From assembly GCA_007571275.1 (NCBI GenBank), contig RKRS01000054.1, forward strand, positions 1-19,551: 19,551 nucleotides of DNA. Direction: 5' to 3'. The stretch comes from Dehalococcoidia bacterium (lineage in GTDB: Bacteria > Chloroflexota > Dehalococcoidia > Bin125). Positions 1-7,508 of this stretch are shown here, piece after piece. A program made the translations under genes and the position numbers. Under the pieces are notes generated by a model, which saw only the letters and a list, made by a program, of their open reading frames with translations, did no database searches and was not told where the DNA came from. The first letter of the stretch is position 1; every line of letters starts with the position of its first letter.

Positions 1-168
1 CGAGGCGACGGGCGCAGTCGGGTCGAGGTTGCGCAGGAATCGCACTGCATCGGTCGCTGCTTCGGCGGCGTCGTTCCAGCCGAAGAACGCCATCATCATG
101 ATCGGACGTCGCAGATCGTCAGGCAGCCCGTCGATCCTCAATGCTTCATCGGTGCGATCGTTGCTCAT
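1..168 (-). CDS. PAC2 family protein, N-terminal fragment (runs off the window)
   Basis: Reading leftward from ATG at 168, the first 56 codons are open to the window edge. The translation contains LPDDLRRPIMMMAFFGWNDA followed by AEAATDAV and a hydrophobic FLRNL. This is the N-terminal signature of the PAC2 (proteasome assembly chaperone 2-like) family: a hydrophobic strand, then F-x-G-W-N-D-A, then an Ala-rich helix. Bacterial members are about 270-330 residues, so roughly four fifths of the gene is missing here. In actinobacteria such proteins are linked by fold to proteasome assembly, but most bacterial members have no proven role. It lies 40 bases downstream of the F420-type oxidoreductase gene on the same strand. 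I see no clear Shine-Dalgarno sequence before this ATG, so it may be translated from a shared message. Family assignment is fairly sure; function is open. Confidence 0.7.
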   Translation of the reverse strand, partial: MSNDRTDEALRIDGLPDDLRRPIMMMAFFGWNDAAEAATDAVRFLRNLDPTAPVAS

Positions 169-208
169 GTGTTGAGAGTAGCCGTTCGCAGTGGCGGTTG
201 GCAGTCAA

Positions 209-1168
209 CTAAAGCTCGACCGCCCCGTACTTCTCACGTAACGCTGGCACGACTTCCTTGATGTAGGCCGATAGCGCCTCGTCGCTCCAGGGAGCGCGTA
301 GCGCCACGTTGACGCCGGCTGCGCCGGCATCGCAGTACATCGAGACGCGGTCGAAGGCGTCGTCAGGCGTACCTTGTAGCGAACCTTCCGAGACGCGATC
401 GGCCTGCTCGCCCCACTGTTCCACGAGCTTCTCCCGCGCCGCCTGGGCTTCAGCCTCGGTCGGGCTGAGGTTGAACTGCAGATTGACGGTGCGGTCGATG
501 GTTGCCGGGTCGCGTCCCTGCTCGCTGCAGCGAACATCAAGAACGCCCGACAGTCGCGCGAACTCTTCAGGACCGATGTAGGGCACGTTCCAGCCATCGG
601 CGTATTGCGCGGCCATGCGCAGCGTCTTGCGTTCGCCTCTTCCGCCGATCCAGAGCGGGACGTGTTCCTGCACCGGCATCGGCTGGTTGGTCGCATCCAG
701 CGCCTGGTAGTGGACGCCCTCAAACGTCGTCCGCTCCTGCGCGAGCATGCCCTTGATGATCTGCGTGCCTTCCTCGAGCATCTCGAAGCGCGTCTTGAGT
801 GACGGCCAGCCGTAGCCGTAACCACGGAACTCCATCTCGTGCCAACCGGCGCCGAGACCTGGTTCGACCCGCCCATTGGAGATGTGGTCAATCGTCATCA
901 ACGACTTGGCCAACTGCGCGGGGTTGCGATATGGCACGCAGAAGACGAGACAGCCGATCCGCACGCGCTCAGTCTCGGCGGCGATCGTCGCCATACAGGT
1001 CAACGCTTCAAAGTGCGGGGACATCCCGTCGACCGGCGGCGCCTCATAGAAGTGATCCCAGACCGAGATCCAGTCCATTCCCTCTTCGTCCAGCCAACGC
1101 CAAAGCTGGCGCAGGTCCGCCATCGTCACATTCTGTTGTCCGGTGTGAACGCCAAACGATACGGCCAT
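209..1168 (-). CDS. LLM class F420-dependent (luciferase-like) oxidoreductase
   Basis: The 319-residue product has the bacterial-luciferase TIM-barrel pattern: an N-terminal SFGVHTG strand, W-D-H-F at 37-40, and the long family signature YRNPAQLAKSLMTIDHISNG (80-99) followed by GLGAGWHEMEF. A later PLWIGGRGERKTLRMAA segment is typical of the flavin or F420 phosphate site. Enzymes of this class transfer hydride to or from F420 or FMN; the substrate cannot be read from sequence. I chose the ATG at 1168 because a GGAG motif lies 9 bases upstream. A TTG at 1183 would add five residues but has no better ribosome site. The gene follows the HhH-GPD gene by 69 bases on the same strand and precedes the PAC2 gene. 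F420 rather than FMN use is inferred from likeness to actinobacterial and Chloroflexota members. Confidence 0.88.
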   Translation of the reverse strand: MAVSFGVHTGQQNVTMADLRQLWRWLDEEGMDWISVWDHFYEAPPVDGMSPHFEALTCMATIAAETERVRIGCLVFCVPYRNPAQLAKSLMTIDHISNGRVEPGLGAGWHEMEFRGYGYGWPSLKTRFEMLEEGTQIIKGMLAQERTTFEGVHYQALDATNQPMPVQEHVPLWIGGRGERKTLRMAAQYADGWNVPYIGPEEFARLSGVLDVRCSEQGRDPATIDRTVNLQFNLSPTEAEAQAAREKLVEQWGEQADRVSEGSLQGTPDDAFDRVSMYCDAGAAGVNVALRAPWSDEALSAYIKEVVPALREKYGAVEL

Positions 1169-1237
1169 CGAAATCCGCTCCAATCAGCATCGACGCCAGT
1201 CGACGCGCACGCAGTAGCTGGAGGATAGCGCTCGGAC

Positions 1238-1765
1238 TCAGTCGGGCAGCGCCACCGGAATCACGTCGCGCCAACCAGGAATGTCCATCCCGTAGTAGCG
1301 CGCCAGGAGCAGGATCGCGATCTTCTGCTTGGCCGGTCCGACCCCAGGCACGCCACCGAGTCGCTTCATGATCGCCCTGGCGTCCGGTTGGTTGTCCCAG
1401 ATGTTGGCGGCGTCGTTGTCATACTCGTCCCGCACGGTCGCGCAGGCCGACTGGACGCGCTTGCCCATCGAGGCCGGAAAGCGGTGGATCGCCGGCTTCT
1501 CGCGGAACACGGTCAGGAATTCGTCCTCATCCATGTCCGCAATCCGCGCCGGATCGAGGTGGCCCAGTCGCTGCTTGAGGTCGAGCGGGCCGCTGAAGGC
1601 CTTGGTTGTCGCAATCTGCTGATCCAGCACAATCGCGATCAGCAGCGCGTTCGGATCGCTGGCCAGCAGCGCATTGGCCTCGTCGTTGTTGGTGAACCTG
1701 ATCACCGGTTCGCCCGAGTCGGTGAACTCGGGCGCGAGATCGATATACATTGCCGGATTGCCCAT
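1238..1765 (-). CDS. HhH-GPD superfamily protein, uncharacterised (TIGR03252-like)
   Basis: This 175-residue protein resembles the small uncharacterised HhH-GPD proteins known mainly from actinobacteria: an N-terminal strand pair, then NALLIAIVLDQQIATTKAF (39-57), then IHRFPASMGKRVQ (93-105), and a helix-hairpin-helix segment around LGGVPGVGPAKQKIA (136-150). The HhH motif binds DNA backbone in base-excision glycosylases such as EndoIII. Aligned on the G-V-G turn, the EndoIII catalytic Lys position holds Ala145, and no Asp sits where the catalytic Asp is expected; the chain ends soon after. It may therefore bind DNA or nucleotides without normal glycosylase chemistry. The ATG at 1765 has AGGAG about 8 bases upstream. 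It lies 38 bases downstream of the dehydrogenase gene, probably in the same transcript. Confidence 0.78.
   Translation of the reverse strand: MGNPAMYIDLAPEFTDSGEPVIRFTNNDEANALLASDPNALLIAIVLDQQIATTKAFSGPLDLKQRLGHLDPARIADMDEDEFLTVFREKPAIHRFPASMGKRVQSACATVRDEYDNDAANIWDNQPDARAIMKRLGGVPGVGPAKQKIAILLLARYYGMDIPGWRDVIPVALPD
1711..1734. repeat. Perfect 8-bp inverted repeat inside the HhH-GPD gene
   Basis: CGCCCGAG (1711-1718) and CTCGGGCG (1727-1734) are exact reverse complements separated by 8 bases. The stem falls at about codons 11-18 of the HhH-GPD gene, so it could form a GC-rich hairpin near the 5' end of its message. It also encodes ordinary protein sequence (PEFTDSGEP), so codon constraint may explain it. 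A role in slowing translation is only possible. Confidence 0.4.
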
Positions 1766-1803
1766 GACGGGTCTCCTTCAGTTGTCTGACGTGTCTGATC
1801 CGG

Positions 1804-3201
1804 TTAGGGGAAGAGTCCGAGATCGATATAGCTCTGAGCAACCAGCTCGAGTGAGTACAGGTATGCCGCGCTGCGTAGATCGGGCAGTTCACGCTCCCGC
1901 CGCAGCCGGGCGATTCGGTCATACGACTCCGTCATCGTCTGCGCCAGAGCGTCGTAAACGATGTCCCGCTCCGACGGACCCTGTTCGACCATGGCCCGTC
2001 GGTCGCTGTTGATGACTGTACCGCTCTGCTGCTCAATCGTGTCCAGCAATCGGCTCGTGTGCATCTCCGAGTTGCGCCGCAGCATCCGGTCGAACGAGAC
2101 ATGGGAGAGATTCTTGATCCACTCGAAGTATGAGACCGTGACGCCGCCGGCGTTGAGGTAGAGATCGGGAATCACCGTGATCCCGCGATGACGCAGGATG
2201 CGGTCGGCATCCGGCGAGGTTGGGCCATTGGCTGCTTCGGCGACGACGCTCGCCTGCACGCGGTGGGCGTTGTCGGCCGTGATCTGATGCTCCAACGCAG
2301 CCGGAACGAGGATGTCACAGGGCTGCTCGATCGTCTCCAGTGAATCGGCGAACACCTGGCCGGCGGGATAGCCGGCAATGCCGCCGTGCGTCCAGCGGTG
2401 GTTGGCGACATCCTCCATATCGAGGCCGTTCGGGTCGTAGACGCCGGCGTCATGCTCGGCGATGCCCACGATCCGCGCGCCGTGCTCGGATAACTCGCGG
2501 GCCGCGTGATAGCCAACGTTGCCGAGTCCCTGGACAATGACGCGCTTGCCATCGAGTCCCGGCGAGAGTCCATGACTGCTGTACGGGTCGGCCAGACACT
2601 GCATGATGCCGTGGAACACGCCCAGCCCGGTCGCTTCACGACGCCCGGGAATGCCGTGCAGCGACAGCGGCTTGCCGGTGACGCAGCTCCAGTAGTTGAT
2701 GTCATGTGGATTCAGCGTGCGATAGGTATCGGCGATCCATGCCATTTCGCGTTCACCGGTCCCGTAGTCGGGAGCGGGGACATCAATGGCGGGGCCGATG
2801 AAGTTGTGCTGGTTCAGCTCGATCACGAGTCGTCGAGTGACGCGTTCGACGAACTCGGGCGAGCTGCGGAACGGATCGATACAGACGCCGCCTTTGGCGC
2901 CGCCGAAGGGCACGTCGACAATCGCGCACTTGAACGTCATCAGCGCGGCGAGTCCCTTGACCTCATCCGCATCGACCATCTTCGAGTAGCGAATCCCGCC
3001 TTTGGTCGGTAGGCGGTGATGACTGTGCTGCGCGCGGTAGGCCTCGATCACCTCGATCTGCCCGTCGTCGTTCTCGACCGGGAAGGTCATCTGGTAGACG
3101 TTGTTACACGTCTTGACCTGCTCGAGGAGACGCGGGTCATGCTCCGAGTACTGCGCCGCCTGCTCGAAGTATTCGGTGAAATCGTCGTAGAGCGAGGCCA
3201 A
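1804..3201 (-). CDS. gdhA: Glu/Leu/Phe/Val dehydrogenase (glutamate dehydrogenase family)
   Basis: The product is about 465 residues and has all hallmarks of the family. LPTKGGIRYS holds the substrate-binding Lys, VPFGGAKGGV holds the catalytic Lys (about residue 103), and VPAPDYGTGEREMAWI holds the catalytic Asp (about 145). The Rossmann turn GLGNVG is at about 225-230, and an acidic residue (Glu about 249) ends the second strand. AEAANGPTSPDAD and YLNAGGVTVSYFEW are also typical. It catalyses reversible oxidative deamination of L-glutamate to 2-oxoglutarate and ammonia; the acidic residue suggests NAD rather than NADP, though this rule is imperfect. Start choice: GTG at 3207 has GGGAGG only one base away, whereas TTG at 3201 has it about 7 bases upstream, so I prefer TTG. 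It lies 37 bases after the acyl-CoA dehydrogenase gene. Confidence 0.9.
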   Translation of the reverse strand: MASLYDDFTEYFEQAAQYSEHDPRLLEQVKTCNNVYQMTFPVENDDGQIEVIEAYRAQHSHHRLPTKGGIRYSKMVDADEVKGLAALMTFKCAIVDVPFGGAKGGVCIDPFRSSPEFVERVTRRLVIELNQHNFIGPAIDVPAPDYGTGEREMAWIADTYRTLNPHDINYWSCVTGKPLSLHGIPGRREATGLGVFHGIMQCLADPYSSHGLSPGLDGKRVIVQGLGNVGYHAARELSEHGARIVGIAEHDAGVYDPNGLDMEDVANHRWTHGGIAGYPAGQVFADSLETIEQPCDILVPAALEHQITADNAHRVQASVVAEAANGPTSPDADRILRHRGITVIPDLYLNAGGVTVSYFEWIKNLSHVSFDRMLRRNSEMHTSRLLDTIEQQSGTVINSDRRAMVEQGPSERDIVYDALAQTMTESYDRIARLRRERELPDLRSAAYLYSLELVAQSYIDLGLFP

Positions 3202-3238
3202 TCTCACGCCTCCCTACGCACTCAGGCCGCTGTGGGCG

Positions 3239-4408
3239 CTAGGCGCGAGGCAGTCCGAGTCCGCGGGTGGCGATGATGCCGCGCTGAATCTCGGAGGAAC
3301 CGCCAGCGATGGTGGCCGGCACCGAGGACATGTACTGCTCGGTGAACCAACCCTTCATCTGCGCGTATGGATCGCCCTTGCGCACCTGGCCGTAACTGCC
3401 CATCGTGTTGATCCCGAACCGGGCGAAGCGTTGTGAGAGCTCTGAGGAGAACATCTTGGCGACCGACGCCTCATGGTTCGGGGCCAGACCGCCCTGCTGC
3501 ATCGAGAGCACGCGCAGCGAGAGCATCCGCGAGACCTCGATGTTGATCGCCGTGTCGGCAACGCCGAGCTTCGCCTCGCGCGAGGTGGCCGGGTTGTCGC
3601 CCAGATAGTCGATGAAGTCTTCGAAGTTGCGGCGCAGCGCGGCCGAACCAGAGAGCGCCGAGCGCTCGAAGTCCATCGTCGCCATGCCCACGTACCAGCC
3701 GCGGTTCTCCTCACCGACGCGGTTTTCGACCGGCACCCGAACGTCCTCGAAGAAGACCTCGTTGAAGCCGTGTCCGCCGAGCATGTTGATCAGCGGTCGC
3801 ACCGTGATTCCCGGCGTCTTCATGTCGACCAGCAGATAGGTAATCCCACGATGCTTGGGCGCGTCGGGGTCGGTGCGGACGAGCGCGAACATCCAGTCGG
3901 CTCGGTGCGCGTTGGACGTCCAGATCTTCTGCCCGTTGATCACGTAATCGTCGCCGTCGCGCACGGCGCGGGTCTGCAGCGAAGCGAGGTCTGAGCCTGA
4001 GCCCGGCTCGGAATAGCCCTGACACCAGGCGGCGCGGGCGTTCACGATGTCATCCAGGTAGCGCGACTTCTGTTCGTCGGTGCCGTAGACGAGCAGGGTC
4101 GGTCCAACGTAACCGACAGAGATCAGGTCGGGACCGGGGACGCGATGATAGGCGAGCTCCTCGTTGAAGATGGCCTGTTCAGCGAAGGAGAGCCCCATGC
4201 CGCCATGTTCGCTGGGCCAGGCGGGAGCGGTCCAACCCTTCTCGGCCAGCTTGGCGCGAATGCCTTTGGAGAACTCCCAGGCCTCGTCCGAGCCCTCCTC
4301 GTCGTTGGAGACGTCGAGCCCGTTCCAGTCTGCGCCGAATTCATCGCGGATCCAGCCGCGAATCTCGTTCCGCCACGCTTCTTGATCGGCGTTGAATTCA
4401 AAGTCCAT
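3239..4408 (-). CDS. Acyl-CoA dehydrogenase (FadE-like)
   Basis: The 389-residue flavoenzyme has the normal full length of the family. It carries CQGYSEPGSGSDLASLQTRA (129-148) and VINGQKIWTSNAHRADWM (156-173), the FAD and acyl-CoA contact regions, then FFEDVRVPVENRVGEENRGW, and the C-terminal IAGGSSEIQRGIIATRGLGLPR. It oxidises an acyl-CoA to the enoyl-CoA and passes electrons to ETF. The usual C-terminal catalytic Glu (as in Tyr-Glu-Gly-Thr of medium-chain enzymes) is Gly here. Glu248 in MDFER aligns with the helix-G Glu of isovaleryl-CoA dehydrogenase and probably serves as the base. Substrate is unknown; the pattern resembles the large mycobacterial FadE group acting on branched, cyclic or steroid acyl-CoAs. 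The ATG at 4408 has GAGGA about 8 bases upstream. Confidence 0.9.
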   Translation of the reverse strand: MDFEFNADQEAWRNEIRGWIRDEFGADWNGLDVSNDEEGSDEAWEFSKGIRAKLAEKGWTAPAWPSEHGGMGLSFAEQAIFNEELAYHRVPGPDLISVGYVGPTLLVYGTDEQKSRYLDDIVNARAAWCQGYSEPGSGSDLASLQTRAVRDGDDYVINGQKIWTSNAHRADWMFALVRTDPDAPKHRGITYLLVDMKTPGITVRPLINMLGGHGFNEVFFEDVRVPVENRVGEENRGWYVGMATMDFERSALSGSAALRRNFEDFIDYLGDNPATSREAKLGVADTAINIEVSRMLSLRVLSMQQGGLAPNHEASVAKMFSSELSQRFARFGINTMGSYGQVRKGDPYAQMKGWFTEQYMSSVPATIAGGSSEIQRGIIATRGLGLPRA

Positions 4409-4492
4409 GATGCGTCCTCGCTGCTGCCCGGCTGTTACTCGCGTATCAGTAGCAGTTTACTCCCGAACCTCAGTACACCTCAGCGCCCGACG

Positions 4493-5200
4493 TTATTGCC
4501 GCGAGAACTGATACAGAATGTCATCCGAAGACGGCGTGCCCTGCGACCGTTCGGCGGGGTCGTCGGCAGACACGGCGAATCCGATCAGCGCGTCGTCCGA
4601 TTCAAGCGCGTTGGGATTGATCGATACGGCGGCGCGACCTTCGTCGTCACGAGTGAACGAGGGTCCAGGCTCGACTGCGCCTGATTCCCGGACCAGCCAG
4701 AGCTGCCAGGTCTGGCCGGGTTCGAGCTGGGGCAGCCCCCAGAAGATCAGCGCGAACAGTCGCTCCTCGTACTGCGGCAGGAGCACGCCGGTCGCGCCGT
4801 CCTCGGTCAGCGCGACCGCGCGACCGGAGATCGGTTCTTCCCCGCGAAAGGCGAAGTAGCCAAAGATCGCCGTCACGGCGATCAAGCCAATGAACACCAG
4901 CCAGATGACGCCGCGTCGCGCTGCCTGCAAGGCGCGCCGCGAACGGATGGTCGGCGGACGCTCGATCCGCGCCCGCTGAATCAGTCGTTGTTCGAGTCGG
5001 GCCTCGGCGTTGGCCTGGTCGATGACCAGGCTGGCGCAGGTGATGGCCGCGACGGCATTGGGCCAGGCGCTGCTGCGGCGACGCAGAGAAGAATCGGCGC
5101 GGATCGCTCGCTCGACGCGCGCCTGCTCCTCGCCGTCGAGCAGCCCCAGGTAGTAAGCGGCGAGCAATTGCTCGGCGGTCGGCGCTTCAGCTTCGGCCAT
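4493..5200 (-). CDS. RskA-type anti-sigma factor, single-pass membrane protein
   Basis: The 235-residue product has three parts. Residues 1-95 form a charged cytoplasmic domain beginning with PTAEQLLAAYYLGLLDGEE, which resembles anti-sigma N-terminal helices. Residues about 98-118 form one membrane segment (VIWLVFIGLIAVTAIFGYFAF). Residues about 120-235 match the RskA C-terminal domain, with the diagnostic GLPQLEPGQTWQLWLV (155-170). There is no HxxxCxxC zinc motif, as in RskA itself. It should hold the sigma factor encoded just upstream at the membrane and release it after a signal, possibly by regulated proteolysis as known for RskA. Its ATG begins one base after the sigma stop codon (TGA, one base, ATG), so translation is surely coupled. 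The nature of the signal is unknown. Confidence 0.82.
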   Translation of the reverse strand: MAEAEAPTAEQLLAAYYLGLLDGEEQARVERAIRADSSLRRRSSAWPNAVAAITCASLVIDQANAEARLEQRLIQRARIERPPTIRSRRALQAARRGVIWLVFIGLIAVTAIFGYFAFRGEEPISGRAVALTEDGATGVLLPQYEERLFALIFWGLPQLEPGQTWQLWLVRESGAVEPGPSFTRDDEGRAAVSINPNALESDDALIGFAVSADDPAERSQGTPSSDDILYQFSRQ

Positions 5201-5201
5201 T

Positions 5202-5708
5202 TCAGGGAGCCTGCCTGTTGAGTCGTCCGCTCTGGATGCTCGTGACCAGCGCGTCGATGGCCTCGTTCAGCGACTGATCTGCGTCCCGCGCGTCATCGAA
5301 CCAGGCATTTTCCAACTGACGACTCTGATTGTCGGGCAGCCGCAACAAGACACGCTGCAATTCGTCGTGTTTGAGTTCGTGCACGACATCGGGCAAGGTG
5401 AGATCAGGCGAGATCGGAAACGGCTGCAGGTCAAGCGCGGCCAGGGCCGGCGTGACGCCTCGACGCCGAACGGCAATCGCCAGATCGCGGACGATTCGCA
5501 GCACGTGGACGTCCAACGCTGGAGAGGCCCAGCGCTGCGGTTCGGTCCAGATCAGCAGAAACGCCTCTTCGACGATCTCGTCGGCCTGTTTCGGGCCGAT
5601 CACTCGTCGCGCCAACTCCTTCGCTGCTGGGCTATAGCGACGGAAGACGTCGCGCAGGGCGATCTCATCGCCCTCGATGATTCGCTGGAACAGCTCGGGC
5701 GAGGGCAC
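5202..5708 (-). CDS. ECF-like RNA polymerase sigma factor with diverged region 4
   Basis: The 168-residue product begins like an ECF sigma factor: an N-terminal helix, then ALRDVFRRYSPAAKELARRV (17-36) and IGPKQADEIVEEAFLLIWTE (37-56), matching regions 2.1 to 2.4. Region 4 is recognisable only by position and by LQRVLLRLPDNQSRQLENAW (118-137). The expected helix-turn-helix (S-x-x-E-I-A, then T-V-K-S-R) is replaced by DADQSLNEAIDALVTSIQSG. Recognition of the -35 element may therefore differ or be lost. The start is GTG at 5708, 11 bases after the cupin stop; no clear ribosome site is visible, which suggests coupling to the cupin gene. The downstream RskA-type gene strongly supports the sigma role. 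It could alternatively be a sigma-like decoy that only binds the anti-sigma factor. Confidence 0.75.
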   Translation of the reverse strand: MPSPELFQRIIEGDEIALRDVFRRYSPAAKELARRVIGPKQADEIVEEAFLLIWTEPQRWASPALDVHVLRIVRDLAIAVRRRGVTPALAALDLQPFPISPDLTLPDVVHELKHDELQRVLLRLPDNQSRQLENAWFDDARDADQSLNEAIDALVTSIQSGRLNRQAP

Positions 5709-5719
5709 AGCGCTGACAA

Positions 5720-6136
5720 TCAGACTCGATCAGGCAGATCGACACGGCCGTAGTCATCGGCCAGGCGAACGATGTCCTCCGCATCATCGGGCGCTCGCGA
5801 GGCGATCTCCAGGATGTCCGCGCCTGCGGAACCAGCGCTCAGCCGGTGGATCACCCCCACGGCGATCTCCTCGCGTGCGCCACACCGCAGCGGCAGTTCG
5901 CGTAACCGCTCCAGGCAGTGGCCGAACGTCAGAATGGCTTCGCCGCTGAGCAACATCAGCGTCTCGTGCTTGTACCGATGAAACTGCAACGACAGTCTGT
6001 GATTGGGATGGATGCGCAGCGCCTTGACAACGGTGTCGGCGCTGCGACTGAGGATCAGTTCCTCGCCCCATGGCTTGGGGACGCGCTCCAGGGGCGACCC
6101 GGCGAGGACGCCCGAAGTCCCAGATTCATCTGCCAC
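5720..6136 (-). CDS. Mannose-6-phosphate isomerase-type cupin protein
   Basis: This 138-residue single-cupin protein has KPWGEE (21-26), then SLQFHRYKHETLMLLSG (49-65), GVIHRLSAG (94-102) and DIVRLADDYGR (121-131). These match the cupin domain found at the C-terminus of bifunctional type II phosphomannose isomerases and in free-standing relatives. His53, His57 and His97 with Glu58 are candidate metal ligands. The known reaction of the family is mannose-6-phosphate to fructose-6-phosphate, feeding GDP-mannose and cell-surface sugars; some stand-alone cupins are instead sensors or binding proteins. The GTG start at 6136 is supported by AGGAG 6 bases upstream. It is the first gene of the cupin-sigma-anti-sigma operon and is divergent from the M23 peptidase gene. 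A sugar-phosphate sensing role is possible but unproved. Confidence 0.78.
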   Translation of the reverse strand: MADESGTSGVLAGSPLERVPKPWGEELILSRSADTVVKALRIHPNHRLSLQFHRYKHETLMLLSGEAILTFGHCLERLRELPLRCGAREEIAVGVIHRLSAGSAGADILEIASRAPDDAEDIVRLADDYGRVDLPDRV

Positions 6137-6180
6137 GAGGTCTCCTCGTTACTTGCTGAGCCACATTCCTGACTACAGTG

Positions 6181-6209
6181 AGGGTACGAGTGCAAGCGGT
6201 GTTGACCAA
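6181..6209 (-). promoter_or_regulatory. Candidate promoter of the cupin-sigma-anti-sigma operon
   Basis: Read on the minus strand, TTGGTC (6209-6204) and TACCCT (6186-6181) are separated by 17 bases, a usual sigma-A-type spacing. The -10 hexamer ends about 44 bases before the GTG start at 6136. The match to consensus is partial. The same TACCCT hexamer occurs before the malyl-CoA lyase gene (19235-19230). Confidence 0.28.
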
Positions 6210-6257
6210 ATTGCTGCACGACAGACTCGGAGCAGCAGCTGGCATTGGGAGACCTGG

Positions 6258-7508
6258 TTGAGCGGTCGGTTACTGACATTGGTCCTGATCTTGGCCATGG
6301 CCTCCGCTGCTGTCGGCGCGGGAGCCGCATTCCTGTTTCGTCAATCGACAGATCCATCTGAGGCGATCGCCCAGGTGGTCGCGGTGGAGGTCGCGTCCAG
6401 CACGCCCGCCCCTTCCGAGTCATCTGGGCAGGAAGCGGCGACTCAGACTCAGCCGAACAGCGAAGTGACGGACGCTGACCAAGCGGTGACGCCCACGCCT
6501 GCTGTACGTCAGGAGCAAGAGCAGCAGCCAGCGGCAGATGAGCAGGCTCAGGCCGACCGTTCTTCAGATCCGGAGATGGCGCAAGCAGCCCCAGAGCAGG
6601 CTGATCCCGACGAGCCCAAGCAGGAAGTTGAGGTCGAGCCAGCAGCTCAACTCGATTCTGAACCGCTGCCCATTGCCACACTGACACCGGACGCCATCAG
6701 ACAGGGTGAGGCCTTCGTCCTGACGGTCGACAGTGCAGAGGCGTTGGCAGTCGTGGCGACGGTTGAGGGCCGAAGCTGGAATCTGGCCGAGTCCAGTCCG
6801 GGACTGTGGTGGGGACTGCTCGCGATTCCGCGCGATGCAGATACCGGCGCCGCGGATGTGGTGGTCGATCTCTATGGCGCGGGCGGTTCCTGGCTGCTCG
6901 CGCTGACGTCGTCGCTCATCGTGATCGCCAACTCGGCGCCGCTCGAAGAGATCATTCTGGGCGGAACAGGTGTCGCTCCCGATCCTGCCGCGGTTGAGCG
7001 CGATATCGCGGTTCGGTTTGTCGAGCACACGGCCGTGAGCGGGCCTGCGCGCTGGGACGCTCCCTGGATGCTCCCGGTCGAAGGCGAGGTGACGGGCGTC
7101 TTCGGCGCTCTGCGTTCCTACGACGGCGTGCAATCCGAGGGCTGGCATCACGGTCACGACATCGCGGCTCAGCACGGCGATCCGATCGTCGCGCCCGCGC
7201 CGGGAGTGGTGGTCTGGACGGGGGAGCTCGTCCTGCATGGCATCGGCGTGATCCTCGATCACGGCGCAGGCGTTTACAGCGGTTACTGGCACATGTCGTC
7301 GATCGCGGTCGGCGAAGGCGACGAAGTCGCGCCCGGCGATTGGCTCGGCAACATCGGGTCGACCGGCCTCTCGACCGGCCCGCACCTGCACTGGGAAGTG
7401 ATCGTCCAGGGCATCGATGTCGACCCCGTCCAGTGGACCCGTGAAGATCGACCGTTGCTGCCACCGACCGCTCAGGCAGCGACGCAGTCGGCGGGTACAC
7501 TCGACTAA
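6258..7508 (+). CDS. Membrane-anchored M23 family metallopeptidase (LytM/lysostaphin-like)
   Basis: With the TTG start at 6258 the product has 416 residues. GGGAG lies about 7 bases upstream and the reading frame goes straight into a membrane segment (about 5-27), which decides this start; a TTG at 6153 would add 35 cytoplasmic residues. Residues about 45-137 are a low-complexity Glu/Gln/Pro/Ala linker. Residues about 138-270 form a beta-rich region resembling those before lytic domains. The M23 domain follows, with HxGxD as His297-Gly299-Asp301, His345 in GYWHMSS, and HLH as His376-378 in TGPHLHWE. All zinc and catalytic residues are present, so it should cut peptidoglycan cross-links outside the membrane or act with partners in cell-wall remodelling. 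The stop overlaps the next start (TAATG). Confidence 0.85.
   Translation: MSGRLLTLVLILAMASAAVGAGAAFLFRQSTDPSEAIAQVVAVEVASSTPAPSESSGQEAATQTQPNSEVTDADQAVTPTPAVRQEQEQQPAADEQAQADRSSDPEMAQAAPEQADPDEPKQEVEVEPAAQLDSEPLPIATLTPDAIRQGEAFVLTVDSAEALAVVATVEGRSWNLAESSPGLWWGLLAIPRDADTGAADVVVDLYGAGGSWLLALTSSLIVIANSAPLEEIILGGTGVAPDPAAVERDIAVRFVEHTAVSGPARWDAPWMLPVEGEVTGVFGALRSYDGVQSEGWHHGHDIAAQHGDPIVAPAPGVVVWTGELVLHGIGVILDHGAGVYSGYWHMSSIAVGEGDEVAPGDWLGNIGSTGLSTGPHLHWEVIVQGIDVDPVQWTREDRPLLPPTAQAATQSAGTLD

Noticed and set aside
1769..1803. Repeated TCAGACA units between the dehydrogenase and HhH-GPD genes.
   Set aside because: Two short units in 38 bases are too few to support an operator or repeat element.
6003..6257. 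Upstream extension of the M23 peptidase frame to ATG 6003.
   Set aside because: Its first part overlaps the cupin gene on the other strand, is Arg/Ser-rich, and the TTG at 6258 has a good ribosome site directly before the membrane anchor.
7359..7380. Direct repeat of TCGACCGGCC two bases apart.
   Set aside because: It encodes the Ser-Thr-Gly-Leu-Ser-Thr-Gly turn before the conserved HLH motif of the M23 peptidase, so protein constraint and codon bias explain it.
6564..7391. A 275-codon minus-strand open frame inside the M23 peptidase gene.
   Set aside because: The plus frame carries a membrane anchor and complete M23 motifs; the antisense translation shows no known domain.
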